This document shows, piece by piece, positions 1-10,240 of a DNA stretch of 34,180 nt. Each line of letters opens with the position of its first letter. Within the stretch, counting starts at the first letter, position 1. Location of the stretch: the NCBI GenBank assembly GCA_934190685.1, contig CAKPTK010000007.1:1-34180 (forward strand). The letters run 5' to 3'. This DNA is from an uncultured Prevotella sp. (GTDB lineage Bacteria; Bacteroidota; Bacteroidia; Bacteroidales; Bacteroidaceae). The position numbers and the translations under genes are program-made. The notes under the pieces are model-generated. The model was given only the letters and a program-made list of their open reading frames with translations, made no database searches and was not told the DNA's origin.

Positions 1-2
1 TA

Positions 3-437
3 GAAAAGATGAGAACTGACATTGGATTTCTCAAGACGGAACTGGAGAAAACCAAGAAAACTGAAGCGGACAACTACGAAAAGATTCTTGCGTTGGAACA
101 ACGAATCGAACAATTGCAAGAGAACATCAGAGAACGATTGCGTTGGGGACGAACAGTCTATGAAGCATTAGCACAAGGCGAACACGTTCCTGCGGACATC
201 AAAGGCGCAGAGTCATATTTATTGGAGTACGTGATTATTAACCAGCCCGCACTGTACGCCCAATGGAATGAGAAATATTCAAGAATCACACCTCGCATGT
301 ACACCTATCTCTTACTACAAGAAATGGGTAAAACAAACGATGAAATCGGGGAAATACTCTGCATCACGCCTTCCAGTCTCCGTTCGTTACGCTCACGTCT
401 AAAGGATAAAGAACGAAAACGGGTGTATAAAAGGTAG
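3..437 (+). CDS. Coiled-coil protein with C-terminal helix-turn-helix, 5' end outside window
   Basis: The reading frame is open to the left edge, so this is probably the C-terminal end of a longer protein; the first ATG in view is at 9. Residues ~5-45 (counting from that ATG) are a charged, heptad-like segment rich in Glu, Lys and Leu, probably a coiled coil. The last ~50 residues, with the stretch MGKTNDEIGEILCITPSSLR, resemble a LuxR/sigma-70 region 4-like helix-turn-helix. Bacteroidales have a common class of membrane-anchored TPR proteins ending this way (periplasmic TPRs, one membrane helix, cytoplasmic coiled coil and HTH), which is my best guess; the TPR and membrane parts would lie upstream, so it is unproven. 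Its stop codon is one base from the stop of the convergent rnhB. Confidence 0.6.
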   Translation, partial: EKMRTDIGFLKTELEKTKKTEADNYEKILALEQRIEQLQENIRERLRWGRTVYEALAQGEHVPADIKGAESYLLEYVIINQPALYAQWNEKYSRITPRMYTYLLLQEMGKTNDEIGEILCITPSSLRSLRSRLKDKERKRVYKR

Positions 438-438
438 A

Positions 439-1041
439 TTACTTGAAATCAAGCGTCAATTCTCCACCCAAGAGATTGTATGATCGTCGATGAAATGGAG
501 TTATTCCGTATTCATGGATAGCTTCACGATGTTTCTTGGTAGGGTATCCTTTATTGCTCTTCCAATCGTATTGGGGGTATTCCTCTGCCAGTTTCGCCAT
601 ATAGTCATCACGGTAAGTCTTGGCCAAGATACTCGCAGCAGCTATTGACTGATACCTGCCATCACCCTTGATGATAGTGGTATAGGGTAAATCATGATAA
701 GGTTTGAATCTGTTCCCATCCACTATGATCGCTTCGGGCCGAACTTTCAATTGATCTAAAGCCCGGTGCATAGCAAGGAAACTGGCATTGAGAATGTTGA
801 TTTTATCGATTTCATCGGGAGTGACAATACCTACTGCCCATGCTATAGCTTCGTGTTGTATCTGCTCACGAAGAGCGTAACGTTTCTTCTCTGTCAACTT
901 CTTTGAATCATTCAAATCGGGATTGTCATAGTCTACAGGCAAAATAACAGCTGCAGCATAGACGCTGCCCGCCAAGCAACCTCGGCCAGCTTCATCGCAG
1001 CCGGCTTCGATTAAATCGGTATAAAAATGTGGTTGAAGCAT
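439..1041 (-). CDS. rnhB: Ribonuclease HII
   Basis: RNase HII hydrolyses the RNA strand of RNA:DNA hybrids and starts removal of single ribonucleotides misincorporated in DNA; it is cytoplasmic. The 200-residue length is normal for the family. The metal-binding acidic residues are visible: Asp16-Glu17 in [12 protein letters not shown], Asp108 in IIVDGN and Asp145 in AKTYRDD. The DSKKL motif near residue 45 is also typical. It is the last gene of the minus-strand cluster, 29 bp after sufS, so it is probably transcribed with the suf genes. Its function is unrelated to Fe-S assembly, so co-location may only be transcriptional convenience. Confidence 0.96.
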   Translation of the reverse strand: MLQPHFYTDLIEAGCDEAGRGCLAGSVYAAAVILPVDYDNPDLNDSKKLTEKKRYALREQIQHEAIAWAVGIVTPDEIDKINILNASFLAMHRALDQLKVRPEAIIVDGNRFKPYHDLPYTTIIKGDGRYQSIAAASILAKTYRDDYMAKLAEEYPQYDWKSNKGYPTKKHREAIHEYGITPFHRRSYNLLGGELTLDFK

Positions 1042-1070
1042 AAAAACGAATAAAAAAGAAAAGCGGTGCC

Positions 1071-2285
1071 CTAAAACATTTGGGCAACACGCTTTACTCC
1101 TGCCACAAGGGCATCTATTTCTTCTTTGGTGTTATACAATGCAAATGAGGCTCTGACCGTGCCTTGAATGCCCAAACGAATCATGAGAGGTTGGGCACAG
1201 TGATGCCCTGTGCGGACAGCTATGCCAAGACGGTCGAGCAGGGTGCCCATATCCAAATGATGGATATTTCCAACCAAGAAGCTCACCACCGCATCTTTGT
1301 GGGCGGATTCCCCCAAAAACCTCATTCCATCGATAGTTTTCATCTGCCGCATGCAATACTCTGTGAGTTCTCGCTCATGCTTTTGGATATTGTCCATACC
1401 CAATCGATTGACATAGTCAAGTGCTGTGGCCAGTCCATGGGTAGCAACATAGTCGGGAGTGCCTGCTTCAAACTTGAAGGGCAATCCCTGGAACACGGTT
1501 TTCTCAAAACTGACACTTTCTATCATCTCACCGCCCCCTTGATAAGGTGGCAAACGGTCGAGCCAGTCTTCCTTGCCATAGAGCACACCTATGCCGGTAG
1601 GGCCATATATCTTGTGTCCACTGAAGACGAAGAATTCGCAATCGAGATCTTGCACATCCACCTTGAAATGTGGGGTGCTCTGCGCTCCATCCACCATGAC
1701 GGGGACGTCGTGCTCATGAGCGATACGAATCATTTCCTTGACAGGATTGATGGTGCCAAGCACATTGCTCACTTGGGTAACGCTGAGCAATTTTGTGCGT
1801 TCGGTAAACATTTTCTCAAATTCATCGAGTTGAAGTTCACCTGCATCAGTCATGGGAATCACCTTCAAGGCAATGCCTTTCTTGGCGGCCTGCAACTGCC
1901 AAGGCACGATATTGGAGTGGTGCTCCAGGGTGGAGACTATCACCTCGTCTCCCTCTTTCAGAAATTCATCACTGAAGGAAGAAGCTATGAGATTAAGCCC
2001 CTCGGTTGTGCCACGAGTGAAAACAATCTCGTTGGTGGAGCGTGCATTGATGAAACGACACACCGTTTCCCGGGCTGCCTCATGAAGGTCTGTGGCCTGC
2101 TGCGAGAGATAATGCACTCCCCGATGCACATTAGCATTGACATTGAGATATTCACGCCGCATTGCATCCAGCACACAAAGTGGTTTTTGGGTTGTCGCCG
2201 CATTGTCGAGATAGACAAGCGGGTGACCATAGACTTCCCTTGACAGTATCGGAAAATCTTCACGAACTTTATTGATATCGTACAT
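1071..2285 (-). CDS. sufS: SufS-type cysteine desulfurase
   Basis: PLP-dependent group II cysteine desulfurase that removes sulfur from L-cysteine as an enzyme persulfide and supplies it to the SufBCD scaffold. The 404 residues are full length. The N-terminus contains the family hallmark [11 protein letters not shown]. The PLP-binding lysine is Lys225 in [11 protein letters not shown]. The persulfide-forming cysteine is Cys363 in RTGHHCAQP, the SufS arrangement rather than the longer IscS loop. It lies 22 bp after sufD, fourth gene of sufBCDS. No SufE or SufU sulfur acceptor is adjacent; if one exists it is encoded outside the window. Confidence 0.96.
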   Translation of the reverse strand: MYDINKVREDFPILSREVYGHPLVYLDNAATTQKPLCVLDAMRREYLNVNANVHRGVHYLSQQATDLHEAARETVCRFINARSTNEIVFTRGTTEGLNLIASSFSDEFLKEGDEVIVSTLEHHSNIVPWQLQAAKKGIALKVIPMTDAGELQLDEFEKMFTERTKLLSVTQVSNVLGTINPVKEMIRIAHEHDVPVMVDGAQSTPHFKVDVQDLDCEFFVFSGHKIYGPTGIGVLYGKEDWLDRLPPYQGGGEMIESVSFEKTVFQGLPFKFEAGTPDYVATHGLATALDYVNRLGMDNIQKHERELTEYCMRQMKTIDGMRFLGESAHKDAVVSFLVGNIHHLDMGTLLDRLGIAVRTGHHCAQPLMIRLGIQGTVRASFALYNTKEEIDALVAGVKRVAQMF

Positions 2286-2307
2286 AACGTCTTCCTTTCC
2301 CTAATCT

Positions 2308-3678
2308 TTACTTACACAGTTTACATCCTTCACATTTGCTCAACTCACCACGGAAACGCTTCTCAACCAAATGGTGAAGACGGTCGCGGAGCGGTTCCAA
2401 CTGCATCTTGTCGATAACTTCGTTGATGAAGGCGAATTCCAACAATAATTTGGCCTCTTTGCGGCTGATTCCGCGCTGTTCCATATAGAAAAGGGCTTGG
2501 TCGTTGAGTTGCCCGACTGTAGAGCCGTGTGAGCATTTCACATCATCGGCATAGATTTCAAGCATCGGTTGGGTGTACATACGGGCGGTCTTGGTGCCAC
2601 ACAGGTTCTGGTTGACCTCATCCGAAGAAGTCTTCTGTGCTCCATGACGCACCAACACTCTACCTGCAAAAGCACCTGTAGCATAGTCGTCCAACACATA
2701 TTTATAGAGTTCATGACTGGTGCAGTGGGCCACCTTGTGGTCAATCAGCGTGTTGTTGTCGACATGTTGTTGCTTGTCGGCAATCACACATCCACAAAGA
2801 TTGCACTCGGCTCCTTCTCCATTAAAGACGAGGTCGGTGCGGTTGCGGGTCACGCCATTGTGCAGCGTGACAATGTTGTGATTCACCCTACTGTTGGCCT
2901 GCTGGTCTATGTAAAGATTGCTGAAACGCACATTCTTGGCATGAGTTTCCTCAAGGCAATAAAGGTCGAGCGACGCATTATCTGCCACATAGGCCTCAAT
3001 CACTTGCGTGGTGAGGAAGTTGCGGTCATCGGCAGCATGGTCACAGAAGAGGAATTTAGCCTCAGCCCCTTCATCCATGATGATGAGCACACGACGGTTG
3101 GACATCAGGTCTACATCCGAGCGAAGGATGTTGATAACCTGTACAGCACGGTCTACCACTACATTTTTTCCGACATGAATGAGCAGTCCATCCTGAGCCA
3201 GCATCGTGTTGAGTGCTGTGATGGCATCTTCTTCCGTCTTGGCAGTCTTGCCGTAATATTTTGCGATGAAATCGGGATTTTCTTTGGCGACCTTCGCCAA
3301 AGAGTCTATGGTCACGCCTTCCGGCAATTGAGCTTTGGGCAGTGCTTTGCTATAGAAAGCGTCGTTGACCAAGAAATAGAGAGAGGTACTCAGATTGGGC
3401 ACATCACAACGAAACGCCTTATAGGGGTCTACCGGAATGTCAAGACGCGACAGATTGAGTCCATAATTTGGTTCAAAATACTGCGCCACATCGGTATACT
3501 TGTAGCGTTCCATCTTGCGTGTGGGAAATCCCAAACGCTTGAAATCCTCAAAGGCTGCGTCACGAACGGCATTCATCGGCTCTGCACTGTGCCCGCAAAT
3601 AACTTGGCGAGTTTCAGTATAGAGGTCTATGTATTGCTGTTCGGCACTGTTCTTTTTAGCAGATGAGTTGTTTGTCAT
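2308..3678 (-). CDS. sufD: Fe-S cluster assembly protein SufD
   Basis: SufD pairs with SufB and the SufC ATPase to form the SufBC2D scaffold that builds Fe-S clusters in the cytoplasm. The 456-residue protein shows the SufBD beta-helix core in its C-terminal half, including DDVKCSHGSTVGQLN and the later FYMEQRGISRKEA, matching the SufB paralogue. The last eight residues form an unusual Cys cluster, C449-x2-C452-x2-C455 (CEGCKLC), outside the conserved core. It could bind metal or be a Bacteroidales tail feature; I cannot tell from one sequence. The gene begins 17 bp after sufC and ends 22 bp before sufS. Confidence 0.95.
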   Translation of the reverse strand: MTNNSSAKKNSAEQQYIDLYTETRQVICGHSAEPMNAVRDAAFEDFKRLGFPTRKMERYKYTDVAQYFEPNYGLNLSRLDIPVDPYKAFRCDVPNLSTSLYFLVNDAFYSKALPKAQLPEGVTIDSLAKVAKENPDFIAKYYGKTAKTEEDAITALNTMLAQDGLLIHVGKNVVVDRAVQVINILRSDVDLMSNRRVLIIMDEGAEAKFLFCDHAADDRNFLTTQVIEAYVADNASLDLYCLEETHAKNVRFSNLYIDQQANSRVNHNIVTLHNGVTRNRTDLVFNGEGAECNLCGCVIADKQQHVDNNTLIDHKVAHCTSHELYKYVLDDYATGAFAGRVLVRHGAQKTSSDEVNQNLCGTKTARMYTQPMLEIYADDVKCSHGSTVGQLNDQALFYMEQRGISRKEAKLLLEFAFINEVIDKMQLEPLRDRLHHLVEKRFRGELSKCEGCKLCK

Positions 3679-3695
3679 TGATTCAACCCTTTCCT

Positions 3696-4451
3696 TTACT
3701 TTTCTCCTACTTCTTCTTTAATCCAATCGTAGCCACGATTTTCAATTTCCTTTGCCAGTTCCGGACCTGCAGTCTTCACGATTCGTCCGTGATAGAGCAC
3801 ATGGATGGTTTCCGGTTTCAGAATGTCAAGCAGACGCTCGTAATGGGTGATGACAATGGTACTGGTCTTGGAGGTCTTCAGTTTGTTGACGCCTTCCGCT
3901 ACGATGCGCAGGGCATCGACATCAAGACCAGAGTCTGTCTCGTCAAGAATACGGAGAGTAGGTTCGAGCATCGCCATCTGGAAGATTTCGTTGCGCTTCT
4001 TCTCACCACCACTGAATCCCTCGTTCACGCTGCGGCGTGTGAACTTGCTGTCCAACTCCACAATCTTGCGCTTCTCGTTCATCAACTTCAAGAATTCGGC
4101 AGCTTTCAATTCGGGAAGACCTTGATACTTTCGCTTCTCGTTGACTGCCGCCTTGAGGAAATTAATCATCGATACACCGGGAATCTCCACAGGATACTGG
4201 AAAGAAAGGAACAAACCTTCGTTGGCACGTTCCTCCGGCTTCATCGCTAGCAAGTCTTTTCCATTATAGGTCACAGTACCTTCTGTCACCTCATACAACG
4301 GATTGCCTACAAGCACCGCACTGAGCGTACTCTTGCCGGAGCCATTAGGGCCCATGACAGCACATGTCTCTCCATCCTTGATGGTGAGGTTGATACCTCT
4401 CAATATCTCTTTGTCGCCAATCTTGGCGTGTAAGTTCTTAACTTCAAGCAT
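3696..4451 (-). CDS. sufC: Fe-S cluster assembly ATPase SufC
   Basis: ABC-type ATPase without membrane domains; it binds SufB and SufD and drives their conformational change during cluster assembly. At 251 residues it has normal length. Walker A is GPNGSGKST (residues 34-42), the ABC signature is FSGGEKKR, and Walker B with the SufC-typical acidic string is LRILDETDSGLD. The switch histidine sits in VITHYERLL. It starts 27 bp after sufB. Next to the paired SufB/SufD genes the assignment is secure despite the general similarity of ABC ATPases. Confidence 0.97.
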   Translation of the reverse strand: MLEVKNLHAKIGDKEILRGINLTIKDGETCAVMGPNGSGKSTLSAVLVGNPLYEVTEGTVTYNGKDLLAMKPEERANEGLFLSFQYPVEIPGVSMINFLKAAVNEKRKYQGLPELKAAEFLKLMNEKRKIVELDSKFTRRSVNEGFSGGEKKRNEIFQMAMLEPTLRILDETDSGLDVDALRIVAEGVNKLKTSKTSTIVITHYERLLDILKPETIHVLYHGRIVKTAGPELAKEIENRGYDWIKEEVGEK

Positions 4452-4478
4452 ATATTTGAATACTTTGTTGGTTTATAA

Positions 4479-5966
4479 TTATCCTACAGTTCCTTCCAAT
4501 GACACGGAGAGCAGTTTCTGCGCTTCAACTGCAAACTCCATCGGGAGTTTTTTGAGCACTTCCTTGGCATATCCGTTGACAATCAAGCCCACAGCTTGTT
4601 CGGTGGGAATGCCACGCTGATTGCAATAGAAGAGCTGATCCTCGCTGATTTTACTGGTTGTCGCCTCGTGCTCCACGACTGCGGAGTCGTTGTGGATATC
4701 CATATAGGGGAAGGTGTGGGCGCCGCAATCGCTGCCCAGCAAGAGACTGTCGCAAGAACTGTAGTTACGGGCATTATCGGCATTGGATGTCGCACGGACC
4801 AAACCACGATAGGAATTCTGACTATGCCCGGCACTGATGCCCTTGGAGATGATGGTGCTCTTGGTGTTCTTGCCCATGTGAATCATCTTGGTGCCGGTAT
4901 CGGCCTCCTGATAGTGGTTGGTCACAGCCACACTGTAAAACTCAGCCACGGAATTGTCTCCACGGAGCACGCAAGAAGGGTATTTCCATGTGATGGCAGA
5001 GCCTGTCTCCACCTGAGTCCAAGAGAGTTTGGAGTTGACACCACGCAAGTCGCCTCGCTTCGTCACAAGGTTGAACACACCACCCTTGCCGTTTTCGTCT
5101 CCAGGATACCAGTTCTGCACAGTGGAATATTTCACTTCCGCATTGTCCTTGACCACAATCTCCACGATGGCGGCATGCAGTTGGTTCTCATCACGCATCG
5201 GCGCCGTACAGCCTTCCAAATAAGAAACATAGGCATCATCGTCGGCAACGATGAGCGTTCGTTCAAACTGACCAGTGTTACGGGCGTTGATACGGAAATA
5301 GCTACTCAACTCCATTGGGCATTTCACACCTTTGGGGATATAGACAAACGACCCATCACTGAACACGGCACTGTTGAGTGCAGCATAAAAATTGTCACGG
5401 TAAGGCACCACGGTACCCAAATACTCACGCACCAAGTCGGGATGTTCCTTCACAGCCTCGCCGATGGAGCAAAAGATAATACCCATCTCTGCCAACTTGT
5501 CCTTGAATGTGGTCTTCACCGACACCGAGTCCATGATGGCGTCGACTGCCGTGCCACTGAGAGCAAGCCGCTCTTCCAAAGGAATGCCCAATTTATCAAA
5601 TGTCTTTTCCAATTCAGGATCTATTTCCTTGTTCTCCGGTTTCTTGGCCAGAGGATCGGCATAATAGGAAATGGCCTGATAATCAATTTTGGGGAGATGT
5701 ACATGCCCCCAAGAGGGTTGTTTGAGTGTTTTCCAATAGGCAAAAGCCTTGAGTCGGAAGTCAAGGAGCCACTCAGGTTCCCCCTTCTTTCGGGAGATGA
5801 GCCGCACCACGTCTTCGTTCAAGCCTTTGTCAATAATATCAGTATGCACATCGGTAGTGAAACCAAACTCATACTTTTGGTCTGCCACCTGCTTCACAAA
5901 GGCATTGGGGTCTTCCTGTGCCCTTTGTAAGCTGTCAGCCTGATTTTTTACCTTATTATTATCCAT
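4479..5966 (-). CDS. sufB: Fe-S cluster assembly protein SufB
   Basis: Central scaffold subunit of SufBC2D on which the Fe-S cluster is built. The 495-residue length fits the family. Visible family segments are [37 protein letters not shown], and near the C-terminus [10 protein letters not shown], followed by [19 protein letters not shown] containing the conserved Glu and nearby residues used in cluster assembly. It is the first gene of sufBCDS-rnhB. The 107 bp between it and infB hold two hairpins but no convincing TTTG/TAnnTTTG promoter, so either a regulated promoter is not recognisable by eye or there is some readthrough from infB. Confidence 0.97.
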   Translation of the reverse strand: MDNNKVKNQADSLQRAQEDPNAFVKQVADQKYEFGFTTDVHTDIIDKGLNEDVVRLISRKKGEPEWLLDFRLKAFAYWKTLKQPSWGHVHLPKIDYQAISYYADPLAKKPENKEIDPELEKTFDKLGIPLEERLALSGTAVDAIMDSVSVKTTFKDKLAEMGIIFCSIGEAVKEHPDLVREYLGTVVPYRDNFYAALNSAVFSDGSFVYIPKGVKCPMELSSYFRINARNTGQFERTLIVADDDAYVSYLEGCTAPMRDENQLHAAIVEIVVKDNAEVKYSTVQNWYPGDENGKGGVFNLVTKRGDLRGVNSKLSWTQVETGSAITWKYPSCVLRGDNSVAEFYSVAVTNHYQEADTGTKMIHMGKNTKSTIISKGISAGHSQNSYRGLVRATSNADNARNYSSCDSLLLGSDCGAHTFPYMDIHNDSAVVEHEATTSKISEDQLFYCNQRGIPTEQAVGLIVNGYAKEVLKKLPMEFAVEAQKLLSVSLEGTVG

Positions 5967-5992
5967 AATAGCTTGTATATATATTTGGCAAA

Positions 5993-6023
5993 TAGGGACG
6001 GATAAACGTAGTACCCGTCCCTA
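5993..6023. promoter_or_regulatory. Hairpin upstream of sufB
   Basis: Perfect 9-bp inverted repeat TAGGGACGG / CCGTCCCTA with a 13-base loop, 26 bp before the sufB start. On the minus strand it is followed by TTTGCC rather than a T-run, so it is a poor intrinsic terminator. It could be an operator or a leader structure for sufB; function is inference. Confidence 0.4.
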
Positions 6024-6042
6024 TAATGGATTTACAAATAAC

Positions 6043-6065
6043 GTGCCATGCAGAAACATGGTCAC
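6043..6065 (-). terminator. Possible weak terminator after infB
   Basis: GTGACCATG, a 6-base loop and CATGGCAC form a short stem with one bulged base, followed on the minus strand by GTTATTTG. It begins 8 bases after the infB stop codon. The short stem and broken T tract make it weak at best. Confidence 0.35.
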
Positions 6066-6073
6066 AAATGTTA

Positions 6074-8920
6074 CTACAGTTTCTGCTGAACTTCAATTTC
6101 TGTGAAGGTCTCCAGTACGTCACCCACTTGGATGTCGTTGAAGTTGACAAGGCTGATACCGCACTCAAAGTTGGTAGCCACTTCCTTCACATCGTCTTTG
6201 TAGCGCTTCAAGGCATTGATTGGCGCTGTGTGGATAACGATGCCGTCGCGAACGACACGGGCCTTGTCCGTGCGGTGAACCTTGCCTTCGGTGACAAACG
6301 CACCTGCCACAGTTCCGACCTTGGAAATCTTGTATACCTGGCGTACTTCAAGCTGTCCGGTGACAACTTCCTTCTTCACCTTGTCGAGCATACCCTCCAT
6401 AGCAGACTTCACATCGTCGATAGCGTCATAAATGACTGAATAAGTGTTGATTTCCACACCTTCCTGGTCTGCCTGCTTGCGGGCTGCACTTGATGGACGA
6501 ACCTGGAATCCGACAATGATAGCATCGGAAGCGTCGGCAAGAGTCACATCGCTTTCGGAAATCTGACCGACAGCCTTGTGGATGACATTCACCTTGATCT
6601 TCTCCGTAGAGAGTTTGATGAACGAATCGCTCAAAGCCTCGATACTACCATCGGTATCACCCTTGACAATGATGTTGAGTTCCTTGAATGAGCCGAGTGC
6701 AATACGATGAGATATATCACTGAGTGTCAAGCGTTTCTGTGTTCTCAAGCCCTGCTCGCGCTGCAGCTGCTGGCGTTTGTTGGCAATCTCTCGGGCCTCT
6801 TGTTCGGTATCCAATACATGGAAAGTGTCACCTGCTGTCGGTGCGCCGTCAAGACCGAGAATGATGGCTGGCTCTGACGGACCGGCTTTCTCTATGCGTT
6901 GGTTGCGCTCATTGAACATGGCCTTGATACGTCCGAAATAAGTACCGGCAATCACGATGTCACCGACTTTCAGTGTACCGTTGCTCACAAGTACTGTGGA
7001 AACATATCCACGACCCTTGTCGAGCGAAGACTCAATGATAGAACCTGTCGCCTTGCGCTTTGGATTGGCCTTCAGGTCAAGCATCTCGGCCTCAAGAAGC
7101 ACTTTCTCGAGCAGTTCCTTCACACCCATACCTTTCTTCGCACTGATTTCCTGGCACTGGTACTTGCCTCCCCACTCTTCCACAAGCAGGTTCATATTGG
7201 CAAGGTCCTCACGTATTCTGTCCGGATTGGCTCCGGGTTTGTCTATTTTATTGATGGCGAACACCATAGGAACATTGGCAGCCTGTGCATGGGCGATGGC
7301 CTCCTTGGTGGTAGGCATCACACTGTCATCAGCTGCAATGATGATGATGGCGATATCGGTAACCTGCGTACCACGAGCACGCATGGCGGTGAAAGCCTCG
7401 TGACCAGGAGTATCAAGGAAGGTGATGCGGCGACCGTCTTCCAACTTCACGTTGTAAGCACCGATGTGCTGGGTAATGCCACCCGCCTCACCGGCGATAA
7501 CATTGGTCTTACGCACGTAGTCAAGCAAAGAGGTCTTACCATGGTCTACGTGACCCATGACGGTCACAATAGGAGCACGTGGCACGAGATCGCTCTCGTC
7601 GTCGGCCTCTTCTGTGATGGCTTCCTGAACCTCAGCACTGACATATTCTGTCTTGAAACCGAACTCTTCAGCCACAAGGTTAATGGTCTCGGCGTCAAGT
7701 CGCTGGTTGATGGACACCATAATGCCCACACTCATCAGGGTACCAATCACCTGGTTGACGGAAACATCCATCATGGTGGCAAGTTCGCTGACGGTCACAA
7801 ACTCCGTCAATTTCAGTGTCTTGCTCTCCTTCTTCTCTGCGTTCAACTCCTCGTTAAGCTTTTCCTGAACAGCCTCGCGCTTTTCCTTACGGTATTTGGC
7901 ACCTTTCTTGTTCTGGTTTTGCTTGTTGGTGAGTCGAGCCAGTGTTTCCTTCACCTGGCGTGCAACATCCTCCTCGCTTACCTCTACCGGTTTCTTGCTA
8001 CGGTTACGGTTTTTCTTGTTGCCGTTGTTGCCGCCATTATTATTGTTATTGTTCTTTTTGTTCTTGTTTCCGCCCTGTCCGTTACCGGGTTGGTTGGCTG
8101 CGGCGTTGATGTCCACACGTTCCTTGTTGATGCGGACGCGCTTTTTCTTGTCGCCTTTAACCTGCTGTGCCTTCTCCTCACGCTCCTTGCGGCGCTCTTC
8201 CTTGCTTTTCTTCTTCGGACGAGTGCTTTGGTTGAGTGAGTCCAGATCTATCTTGCCCAGCACATTCACCTTTGTGGCCAGTTTCTTCTCGCTCTTCAAG
8301 GTGAAGATTTTCGACTGGGGTTCGGCAACCGGTTGCTCTGTCTTAGCGGAAGCTTGCGGTTCTGAAACAGGAGTTTCAACCGGTTTCTTTTCTGCCACAG
8401 GAGTGGTTGTCACCTTAACAGGCTCTGCCGGTTTGGGGGCAGGAGCGGGTTTCTGCTGAGAGACAGGAGCCGTCTTGGGGGCGCCTTGCTTCACCTCAGC
8501 CTTCGATGCGGATTCACCTTGGCTCACGGCAGCAGCCTTCGGTGCTTGTTTCTCAGAAGAAGCCTGAGCCGCAGACTTGGCAACAGAAGGTTTCCCGATG
8601 CTGTCCAGGTCTATTTTGCCCAATGGCTTATACTGCTGGCGGACAGAAGACGTCAGCGCCGTCTTGCCATTGTTGCCTTCCGCAGTCTCCGGAGCGCGTT
8701 TCTTCTCCTTCGGTTTCTTCGTGAAGAGTTTTTCGGCTTCGGTGCGCACTTCCTTATCCGACTTGAAAGCTTCGCGGAGTGCGTTATATTGAGCGTCGTT
8801 CAACTTGAAGCTCAAGTCGTTTTTCACCTCGCCCAAATTATTTCTCTTCTCAAGGAATTCAACTGCCGTTTGAAGTCCTATATTCAATTCACGTAGTGCT
8901 TTGTTTAATCTGATGCCCAT
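6074..8920 (-). CDS. infB: Translation initiation factor IF-2
   Basis: GTPase that brings fMet-tRNA to the ribosome during initiation. The 948 residues comprise an N-terminal helical IF2_N-like module (1-~50), a long Lys/Ala/Pro and Asn-rich low-complexity linker (~70-340, including a run of six Asn), a second IF2_N module (~370-425), the G domain from ~450 with P-loop GHVDHGKTS, switch DTPGHEAF and NKID, then domains II, III and IV. The extended basic N-terminus is usual for Bacteroidales IF-2. The start follows a 51-bp gap after nusA. It is the last gene of rimP-nusA-infB, the same order as in Escherichia coli. Confidence 0.97.
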   Translation of the reverse strand: MGIRLNKALRELNIGLQTAVEFLEKRNNLGEVKNDLSFKLNDAQYNALREAFKSDKEVRTEAEKLFTKKPKEKKRAPETAEGNNGKTALTSSVRQQYKPLGKIDLDSIGKPSVAKSAAQASSEKQAPKAAAVSQGESASKAEVKQGAPKTAPVSQQKPAPAPKPAEPVKVTTTPVAEKKPVETPVSEPQASAKTEQPVAEPQSKIFTLKSEKKLATKVNVLGKIDLDSLNQSTRPKKKSKEERRKEREEKAQQVKGDKKKRVRINKERVDINAAANQPGNGQGGNKNKKNNNNNNGGNNGNKKNRNRSKKPVEVSEEDVARQVKETLARLTNKQNQNKKGAKYRKEKREAVQEKLNEELNAEKKESKTLKLTEFVTVSELATMMDVSVNQVIGTLMSVGIMVSINQRLDAETINLVAEEFGFKTEYVSAEVQEAITEEADDESDLVPRAPIVTVMGHVDHGKTSLLDYVRKTNVIAGEAGGITQHIGAYNVKLEDGRRITFLDTPGHEAFTAMRARGTQVTDIAIIIIAADDSVMPTTKEAIAHAQAANVPMVFAINKIDKPGANPDRIREDLANMNLLVEEWGGKYQCQEISAKKGMGVKELLEKVLLEAEMLDLKANPKRKATGSIIESSLDKGRGYVSTVLVSNGTLKVGDIVIAGTYFGRIKAMFNERNQRIEKAGPSEPAIILGLDGAPTAGDTFHVLDTEQEAREIANKRQQLQREQGLRTQKRLTLSDISHRIALGSFKELNIIVKGDTDGSIEALSDSFIKLSTEKIKVNVIHKAVGQISESDVTLADASDAIIVGFQVRPSSAARKQADQEGVEINTYSVIYDAIDDVKSAMEGMLDKVKKEVVTGQLEVRQVYKISKVGTVAGAFVTEGKVHRTDKARVVRDGIVIHTAPINALKRYKDDVKEVATNFECGISLVNFNDIQVGDVLETFTEIEVQQKL

Positions 8921-8971
8921 TCTTTCTTCTGTTCTTTTATTTCTTTTTCGCGTTATGTATGTTCAACGTTC

Positions 8972-10234
8972 TTACTTCTCAAACTCAGCACGGAGGACCT
9001 TCAACACGTTGTCCACGGTTTCCTCTTCAAGGTCGGCTTTTTCCACCAGCATCTCCCGAGGAGCGTTGAGCACGTCCTTGGCCGTGTCGAGTCCGATACC
9101 CTTGATGGCATCGATAACCCATTGGTCGATTTCGTCTGAGAATTCGTCAAGATAGATGTCCTCATTGGCCTCACTGTCACTTACCTCACGGAATACATCG
9201 ATGGTGTATTCCGTCAACATGGAAGCCAACTTGATGTTCATACCGCCACGGCCGATGGCCAATGACACTTCTTCCGGCTGGAGGTAAACCTCTGCCTTGT
9301 GGTTCTCCTCATCCACATTGATACTGTTGATGCGGGCTGGACTCAGCGCACGTTGGATAAACAGCTTCACATTAGATGTATAGTTGATTACGTCAATATT
9401 CTCGTTGCAAAGTTCGCGAACAATACCATGCACACGACTACCCTTCACGCCGACACATGCGCCCACCGGGTCGATGCGCTCGTCATAGGTCTCCACGGCC
9501 ACCTTGGCACGCTCTCCTGGAAGGCGGGCGATGCGGCGGATGGAAATCAAGCCCTCCGCAATCTCAGGAACCTCCGCCTCAAGCAAACGCTGGAGGAACA
9601 AGGGGCTGGTACGGGAAAGGATAATCTTGGGATTGTTGTTCTCGTTGTCAACACGGAGAATCACGGCGCGCACTGCCTCGCCCTTGCGATACTGGTCGGC
9701 AGGAATTTGCTCGCTCTTGGGGAGGATCAACTCGTTGTTCTCGTCATCCACAAGCAGAATCTCGCGTTTCCATGTCTGATAGACCTCTGCAGAGATAATC
9801 TGACCGACACGGTCCTTGTATTTGTTGTATAAAGAGTCGTGTTCAAGTTCCAGAATCTTCGAAGCCAAAGTCTGGCGCAAGTTCAAGATGGCACGACGGC
9901 CGAACTTGGCAAAGTCGACTTGCTCGCTGACATCCTCGCCCACTTCATAGTCGGCTTCAATCGTGCGTGCGTCGGTGAGACAGATTTCCTTGTTCTCATC
10001 CTGCACCTCGCCATCAGCAACGACCACGCGGTTGCGATAGATTTCGAAGTCGCCCTTGTCAGGATTCACGATGACGTCGAAATTCTCGTCACTACCGAAA
10101 ATCTTGGCAATCACGTTGCGGAAGCTTTCCTCCAGCACGCTCACCAATGTAGTACGGTCGATATTCTTCGTTTCTTTAAATTCCTTGAAGGTCTCGATCA
10201 TATTCGGAGCTTCTTCTTCTTTCTTTAATGCCAT
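8972..10234 (-). CDS. nusA: Transcription termination/antitermination factor NusA
   Basis: RNA polymerase-associated factor that promotes pausing and affects termination and antitermination. Visible order: N-terminal polymerase-binding domain (~1-135, with NIDRTTLVSVLEESF), S1 domain (~135-205), KH pair (~230-350, with VGACVGVKGSRVHGI and SLAIGRGGMNIKLA) and one helix-hairpin-helix-like C-terminal segment (~365-420). At 420 residues it lacks the two acidic repeats that lengthen enterobacterial NusA, as is usual in this phylum. A second Met at residue 12 (before IETFKEF) is an alternative start. It begins 6 bp after rimP. Confidence 0.96.
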   Translation of the reverse strand: MALKKEEEAPNMIETFKEFKETKNIDRTTLVSVLEESFRNVIAKIFGSDENFDVIVNPDKGDFEIYRNRVVVADGEVQDENKEICLTDARTIEADYEVGEDVSEQVDFAKFGRRAILNLRQTLASKILELEHDSLYNKYKDRVGQIISAEVYQTWKREILLVDDENNELILPKSEQIPADQYRKGEAVRAVILRVDNENNNPKIILSRTSPLFLQRLLEAEVPEIAEGLISIRRIARLPGERAKVAVETYDERIDPVGACVGVKGSRVHGIVRELCNENIDVINYTSNVKLFIQRALSPARINSINVDEENHKAEVYLQPEEVSLAIGRGGMNIKLASMLTEYTIDVFREVSDSEANEDIYLDEFSDEIDQWVIDAIKGIGLDTAKDVLNAPREMLVEKADLEEETVDNVLKVLRAEFEK

Positions 10235-10240
10235 AGCCTT

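Noticed and set aside
4596..5930. 444-codon plus-strand frame antisense to sufB
   Set aside because: Shadow of sufB; no start context, promoter or recognisable domain.
6899..8239. 446-codon plus-strand frame antisense to infB
   Set aside because: Shadow of infB; its hydrophobic stretch comes from the reverse complement of the Lys/Asn-rich linker codons.
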